DNA of 10,179 nucleotides from Fimenecus sp045531435. Lineage in GTDB: Bacteria; Bacillota; Clostridia; Oscillospirales; Acutalibacteraceae. Where the stretch lies: positions 1 to 10,179 of the forward strand of contig JAZSDZ010000125.1 in the NCBI GenBank assembly GCA_045531435.1. The letters run 5' to 3'. Position numbers and translations under genes: made by a program. Positions 7,528 to 10,179 of the stretch are shown one piece after another (positions within the stretch are counted from its first letter, which is position 1; every line of letters starts with the position of its first letter). The notes below the pieces were generated by a model. The model worked only from the letters and a program-made list of their open reading frames with translations, did not search any database and was not told the DNA's origin.

Positions 7528-8481
7528 ATGGCTAATAACTTCAGATTTACAAACGAAAAATGTATTGTTTGTAACAGAACATTTAAACATGACGATGATA
7601 TTGCTGTATGTCCTGATTGTGGCACACCTCATCATCGTGAATGCTATAAAGAAAACAAAAAATGTGCAAATTACGAAATGCATAGTGAAACATTCAAATG
7701 GGAGCCGACTTTTATTCCGTTTGAACCTGAAAAGCCTAAGATTGAGGAACAGAAAAAGCAAAGTCTTTACAATTTGGATTTAGACATTAATGAAATTCCA
7801 TTTATTTCTAAACCGTCAGAAATGGTGAACCCTTATTTCCGTGAAACTTACGGTGAGATTGAAGATGGTGTTCAAGCAGAGGATGTGGCTCTTTTTGTAC
7901 GACAAGAGCCACAGAAATATATTTCTAAATTTCAAAAGGTCATTAAAGGAAAAACTACCTTTAACTGGGCAGCATTTTTCTTTTCACCTTATTGGTTCTT
8001 CTACAGAAAGCTACATAAAATCGGTGCAATCATTCTCACAATATTTATTATATTATCTTCTATCAGTCTTCTTCCTCCCGTTGTACAGCTGAATACTGAA
8101 ATCTACGAATTTGAAGCACAACTTCAGGAGATAACAGAAACCGTTGAAACCAATGAAGAATATGAAACAGCAATGCTCGAAATAGCAAACGAAATGAAGG
8201 AAACTATGCAAAAAAACAAAACTGGTGCCGTTCTTATTATGGCACAGAGTTTTGCTTCGTTTGTACTTTCTTTATTTGTAGGCTTAAATGCAGATAAATG
8301 GTATTATAAATACACTAAAGAAAAAATAAAATCAATAAATACCGAAGCCAAGCCCGAAGATTATAAAAACGCTCTTTTAATGAAAGGTGGCACAAGTTAC
8401 GGTGCGGCATTCCTTGCAGTTCTCGCAGAAAAAGCAGTATTTTTTGCATTGGAAATGTTGATTACAACATTCTTTAAATAA
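7528..8481 (+). CDS. Membrane protein with N-terminal bacterial RING-like zinc finger and DUF2628-like region
   Basis: 317 residues, function unknown. Residues 12-46 form a RING/treble-clef-like metal site: C12-x2-C15, C28-x2-C31, H36, C39, C46, with H35 a possible eighth ligand; the CPDCGTPHHRECY stretch matches the Prok-RING_1 type as I know it. A charged, Pro-rich linker follows (about 55-110). Then FNWAAFFFSPYWFFYRK (145-161) is typical of DUF2628-like membrane proteins, with likely membrane helices at about 165-188, 232-253 and 291-316. An acidic Glu-rich, possibly coiled segment (189-231) lies between the first two. No signal peptide, so the finger should be cytoplasmic. The start is ATG 7528, 2 bases after the previous stop, with GGAA 9 bases upstream; an in-frame TTG at 7513 would overlap the upstream gene. 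Translational coupling with its neighbour is likely. Zinc binding and partner proteins are inference only. Confidence 0.85.
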   Translation: MANNFRFTNEKCIVCNRTFKHDDDIAVCPDCGTPHHRECYKENKKCANYEMHSETFKWEPTFIPFEPEKPKIEEQKKQSLYNLDLDINEIPFISKPSEMVNPYFRETYGEIEDGVQAEDVALFVRQEPQKYISKFQKVIKGKTTFNWAAFFFSPYWFFYRKLHKIGAIILTIFIILSSISLLPPVVQLNTEIYEFEAQLQEITETVETNEEYETAMLEIANEMKETMQKNKTGAVLIMAQSFASFVLSLFVGLNADKWYYKYTKEKIKSINTEAKPEDYKNALLMKGGTSYGAAFLAVLAEKAVFFALEMLITTFFK

Positions 8482-8492
8482 GGAGAATTATT

Positions 8493-9368
8493 ATGAAAAT
8501 CACAAAAGCTATTATCCCTGCAGCAGGTCTTGGAACAAGAGTTCTTCCTGCATCAAAGGCAGTTCCAAAGGAAATGCTTAATATCGTTGACAAACCTGCA
8601 ATTCAATATCTCGTTGAAGAAGCAGCAAAATCAGGTATTACAGATGTGCTTATTATCACAAATCGAGGAAAAGGCGTTATTGAGGACCATTTTGACCACG
8701 CATATGAACTTGAAGATAAACTAAGTCAGAATCCGGACAAAAAGGACCTTTATGATTCTGTTCTTGAATGCTCACAGTTCTGCAACACATACTTTATTCG
8801 TCAGAAGGAAACAAAGGGATTAGGCCACGCTGTTCTTTGTGCAAAAAACTTTGTTGGAAACGAACCTTTTGCAATTCTCTATGGCGATGATGTTTTCATT
8901 TCAGAAAACGAACCTGTTACAAAACAGCTTATTGATGTGTATGAAAAGCTCGGAAAAGGCGTTGTTGGTGTAAAGGAAGTCCCTGCAAAAGATGTGTGCA
9001 AATACTGTTCACTTAAGGTTGAACCTATTGAGGACAAGGTTTTCAATTGCACAGATATGATTGAAAAGCCAAAACCTGAAGAAATTATGTCAAATTATTC
9101 TATTCTTGGTCGTGTTGTCATGCCGCCTGAGATTTTTGACATTCTCGAGAATACACCAAAAGGTGCAGGTGGAGAATTACAGCTTACAGACGCTATGAAG
9201 ACCCTTGCACAGACAAAAGGTGTTATTGCCCTTGACTATGACGGAATCCGTTATGATATGGGCAATAAAATGGGCATTATGAAAGCAAACTGTGAAGTTG
9301 CTCTTAATCATCCTGAAATCGGTGAAGATTTCAAGGCATACATCAAAGAACTTGCAAAAAATCTATAA
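8493..9368 (+). CDS. galU: UTP-glucose-1-phosphate uridylyltransferase
   Basis: Makes UDP-glucose from UTP and glucose 1-phosphate, a precursor for cell-envelope polysaccharides, glycolipids and galactose metabolism; cytoplasmic. 291 residues, the size of Bacillus GtaB (about 292). Motifs: nucleotidyltransferase signature IIPAAGLGTRVLPASKAVPKEML (7-29, with Arg16 and Lys26), ETKGLGHAV (106-113), Mg-binding LYGDDV (129-134), EKPKP (191-195), GGELQLTDA (226-234) and YDMGNKMG (254-261). The start has a good AAGGAG with 7-8 base spacing and lies 11 bases after the RING-protein gene, so it is likely the last gene of the same operon. The IS200 element starts within about 15 bases of its stop codon and may supply or have displaced its terminator. 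Confidence 0.96.
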   Translation: MKITKAIIPAAGLGTRVLPASKAVPKEMLNIVDKPAIQYLVEEAAKSGITDVLIITNRGKGVIEDHFDHAYELEDKLSQNPDKKDLYDSVLECSQFCNTYFIRQKETKGLGHAVLCAKNFVGNEPFAILYGDDVFISENEPVTKQLIDVYEKLGKGVVGVKEVPAKDVCKYCSLKVEPIEDKVFNCTDMIEKPKPEEIMSNYSILGRVVMPPEIFDILENTPKGAGGELQLTDAMKTLAQTKGVIALDYDGIRYDMGNKMGIMKANCEVALNHPEIGEDFKAYIKELAKNL

Positions 9369-9380
9369 TCATCCAAATCA

Positions 9381-9455
9381 AAACCACCAGTTGAACTGGT
9401 GGTTTGCACAGGCCCTATAAGGGCCGCCTACTGGCTTGCCGACTAAAAGTCGGCA
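9381..9455. repeat. Cluster of three right-end hairpins of the IS element
   Basis: Three perfect short palindromes in a row. AAACCACCAG/CTGGTGGTTT (9381-9390 and 9396-9405). GGCCCT/AGGGCC with ATA loop (9411-9416 and 9420-9425). GCCGACT/AGTCGGC with AAA loop (9438-9444 and 9448-9454). In this superfamily TnpA recognises such subterminal hairpins on one strand. Which one is the true TnpA target cannot be read here. The first could also act as a weak terminator for galU, although only TTT follows it. Confidence 0.8.
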
Positions 9456-9476
9456 TAGAAGTTTGACATCGCATTA

Positions 9477-10001
9477 CTATTTCAAGCAACCGCTCTCGTG
9501 CGGTTGTTTGTTTTTTTGCTTACTTGTTCTTTTTACCGTAAACGGGTCTATATACTCTTTGAGTGATATCTGGTCATTTGCGAAATCTTCTTCTAATTGA
9601 TTTTTTATATAGTTTTCTATCACTTTCTTATTTCGACCGACCGTATCTACATAGTATCCTCTACACCAAAAATGTCGGTTTCCGTACTTGTATTTTAAAT
9701 TTGCATGTCGGTCGAAAATCATTAATGTACTTTTACCCTTGAGATATCCCATAAATTGTGCTACACTTAAGTAAGGTGGTATCGACACTAAAAGGTGTAT
9801 GTGGTCTTTGCAGGCTTCAGCCTCTATGATATCCACACCTTTTTGTTCGCACAATTTCCTTATTATCTGCCCGATATCTTTTTTCAGTTTTCCATATATC
9901 TCTTTTCTTCTGTATTTTGGTGCAAATACTATATGATACTGACACCTGTACGTTGAGTGTGATAATGTTTTTATTTCGTTGTTACCATCTTTTTTAAACA
10001 T
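9477..10001 (-). CDS. tnpA: IS200-type transposase TnpA (Y1 HUH endonuclease)
   Basis: 174 residues. Cuts and rejoins single-stranded transposon ends through a phosphotyrosine link. Visible: YRCQYHIVFAPKYR (18-31), catalytic HUH motif H67-I-H69 in KDHIHLLVSIPP, FMGYLKGKS (83-91), GNRHFWCRGYY (107-117), and the catalytic tyrosine Y131 in IENYIKNQ. The usual family end at about DPF (152-154) is followed by a 20-residue Lys/Gln-rich tail encoded by the right-end hairpin region. Start chosen at ATG 10001, because a perfect AAGGAGG lies 8 bases upstream; the reading frame stays open upstream to an ATG at 10100 that lacks such support. The Shine-Dalgarno is buried in a long hairpin, so expression is probably held low. 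All catalytic residues are intact, so it may be active. Confidence 0.95.
   Translation of the reverse strand: MFKKDGNNEIKTLSHSTYRCQYHIVFAPKYRRKEIYGKLKKDIGQIIRKLCEQKGVDIIEAEACKDHIHLLVSIPPYLSVAQFMGYLKGKSTLMIFDRHANLKYKYGNRHFWCRGYYVDTVGRNKKVIENYIKNQLEEDFANDQISLKEYIDPFTVKRTSKQKNKQPHESGCLK
9483..9517 (+). terminator. Rho-independent terminator facing out of galU, inside the tnpA 3' end
   Basis: CAAGCAACCGC (9483-9493) pairs along 11 positions (one G-U) with GCGGTTGTTTG (9500-9510), loop TCTCGT, followed by seven T (9511-9517). On the plus strand this is a textbook terminator that would stop read-through from galU into the antisense of tnpA. On the minus strand the same bases encode the TnpA C-terminal tail. 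Confidence 0.75.
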
Positions 10002-10005
10002 GTTT

Positions 10006-10067
10006 TTAACCTCCTTGTATTTTAGTAATGCGGATGCCAAACCATCACTATTATACTTGGAGGTTAA
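10006..10067 (-). promoter_or_regulatory. Leader hairpin sequestering the tnpA Shine-Dalgarno
   Basis: On the transcribed strand TTAACCTCC (10067-10059) pairs perfectly with GGAGGTTAA (10014-10006), which contains the tnpA ribosome binding site. Inside this, GTAT/ATAC and TAGTGATG/CATTACTA pair on either side of symmetric A-A internal loops, giving about 21 base pairs and a 12-base loop. Established knowledge: IS200 tnpA translation is repressed by a leader structure that hides the ribosome binding site; this looks like the same logic. A TATAAT (minus strand, 10055-10050) sits in the 5' arm; if it were the promoter the hairpin would not form. Confidence 0.75.
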
Positions 10068-10138
10068 TCTTTTCTCGACTACTTTTTTGTGGCTTGCCAT
10101 TGCTCGCCACGTTTTATTTTTACTAAAGCTTTTTTATT

Positions 10139-10157
10139 CCCCCGGTAGAACCGGGGG
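10139..10157. repeat. Left-end hairpin of the IS element
   Basis: CCCCCGGT/ACCGGGGG with an AGA loop, a perfect 8-base stem, about 140 bases upstream of tnpA, where the superfamily's left-end TnpA-binding hairpin is expected. A TATAAT on the minus strand (10163-10158) adjoins it and could be the -10 of tnpA, with any -35 outside the window. Confidence 0.75.
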
Positions 10158-10179
10158 ATTATATCTTTGCTAAAGACCA

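Larger units (their letters stand above)
9461..10042. repeat. Imperfect 20-base inverted repeat flanking tnpA
   Basis: Plus strand 9461-9479 reads GTTTGACATCGCATTACTA; the minus strand across 10042-10023 reads GTTTGGCATCCGCATTACTA. They differ by one substitution and one extra base. The inner copy ends at the tnpA stop codon; the other lies in the tnpA leader. In tnpA mRNA the two copies are complementary to each other. Confidence 0.75.
9381..10165 (-). mobile_element. IS200-type (IS200/IS605 superfamily) insertion element, tnpA only
   Basis: Single-strand-DNA transposon carrying only tnpA, transcribed leftward. The left end (window right) carries the hairpin at 10139-10157, and the right end (window left) carries hairpins at 9381-9405, 9411-9425 and 9438-9454. 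As expected for the family, there is no terminal inverted repeat or target duplication. Outer boundaries are approximate: I set them at the outermost hairpins, and exact cleavage sites cannot be fixed without an empty site. No tnpB or omega-RNA-like region is present between the ends. Confidence 0.75.

Noticed and set aside
9381..9520. Possible CRISPR-like or omega-RNA region because of closely spaced palindromes.
   Set aside because: The palindromes differ in sequence and spacing, there are no direct repeats with spacers, and no tnpB, iscB or cas gene is present; IS200 end structure explains them.
10002..10100. In-frame upstream extension of tnpA to an ATG at 10100 (33 extra codons, MASHKK...).
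   Set aside because: The ATG at 10001 has a perfect AAGGAGG 8 bases upstream and gives a normal family N-terminus; the extension runs through the leader hairpin and has no similarity to TnpA that I recognise.

Overview
The window reads as chromosomal DNA of a low-GC, anaerobic-type Bacillota, most plausibly a Clostridia (Oscillospiraceae/Ruminococcus-like) gut bacterium. This is inferred from AT-rich intergenic DNA, AGGAGG-type ribosome binding sites, a Prok-RING/DUF2628-type protein, an archaeal/Thermotoga-type S-adenosylhomocysteine hydrolase, and an IS200-type element with a Clostridia-like right end. No rRNA, tRNA, CRISPR array or phage gene is visible.

Left half (1-5580, minus strand): one tight biosynthetic operon. 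A sigma-A-type promoter with an extended -10 (5552-5580) drives a stand-alone acyl-CoA/acyl-ACP synthetase-like enzyme (3929-5518). A free-standing acyl carrier protein follows (3695-3925), then a nonribosomal peptide synthetase (NRPS) that starts directly with a condensation domain and leaves the window at base 1 (C-A-T-C..., 1224 codons visible). The most economical reading is a lipo-initiation system: the ligase activates a fatty or other carboxylic acid and loads the carrier protein, and the first condensation domain N-acylates the first amino acid. The product is probably an N-acyl peptide; chain length, release domain and product cannot be read here.

Middle (5785-9368, plus strand): divergent from the NRPS operon lies panD (aspartate 1-decarboxylase), followed by a hairpin terminator. 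Next comes a three-gene run: an adenosylhomocysteinase-family enzyme with an archaeal-type nucleoside pocket, a membrane protein with an N-terminal bacterial RING-like zinc finger, and galU (UTP-glucose-1-phosphate uridylyltransferase). PanD supplies beta-alanine for pantothenate/CoA and hence the phosphopantetheine arm that the neighbouring carrier domains need, but a functional link is only suggestive.

Right end (about 9381-10165): an IS200-type single-strand transposon with tnpA on the minus strand, inserted immediately 3' of galU. It has hairpins at both ends and no tnpB. Its tnpA leader folds into a long hairpin that buries the Shine-Dalgarno sequence. The loop and one arm of that hairpin are complementary to the tnpA 3' end, starting at the stop codon. 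I regard this RNA-level arrangement, the acyl-initiated NRPS operon and the unusual pocket of the adenosylhomocysteinase as the items most worth following up.
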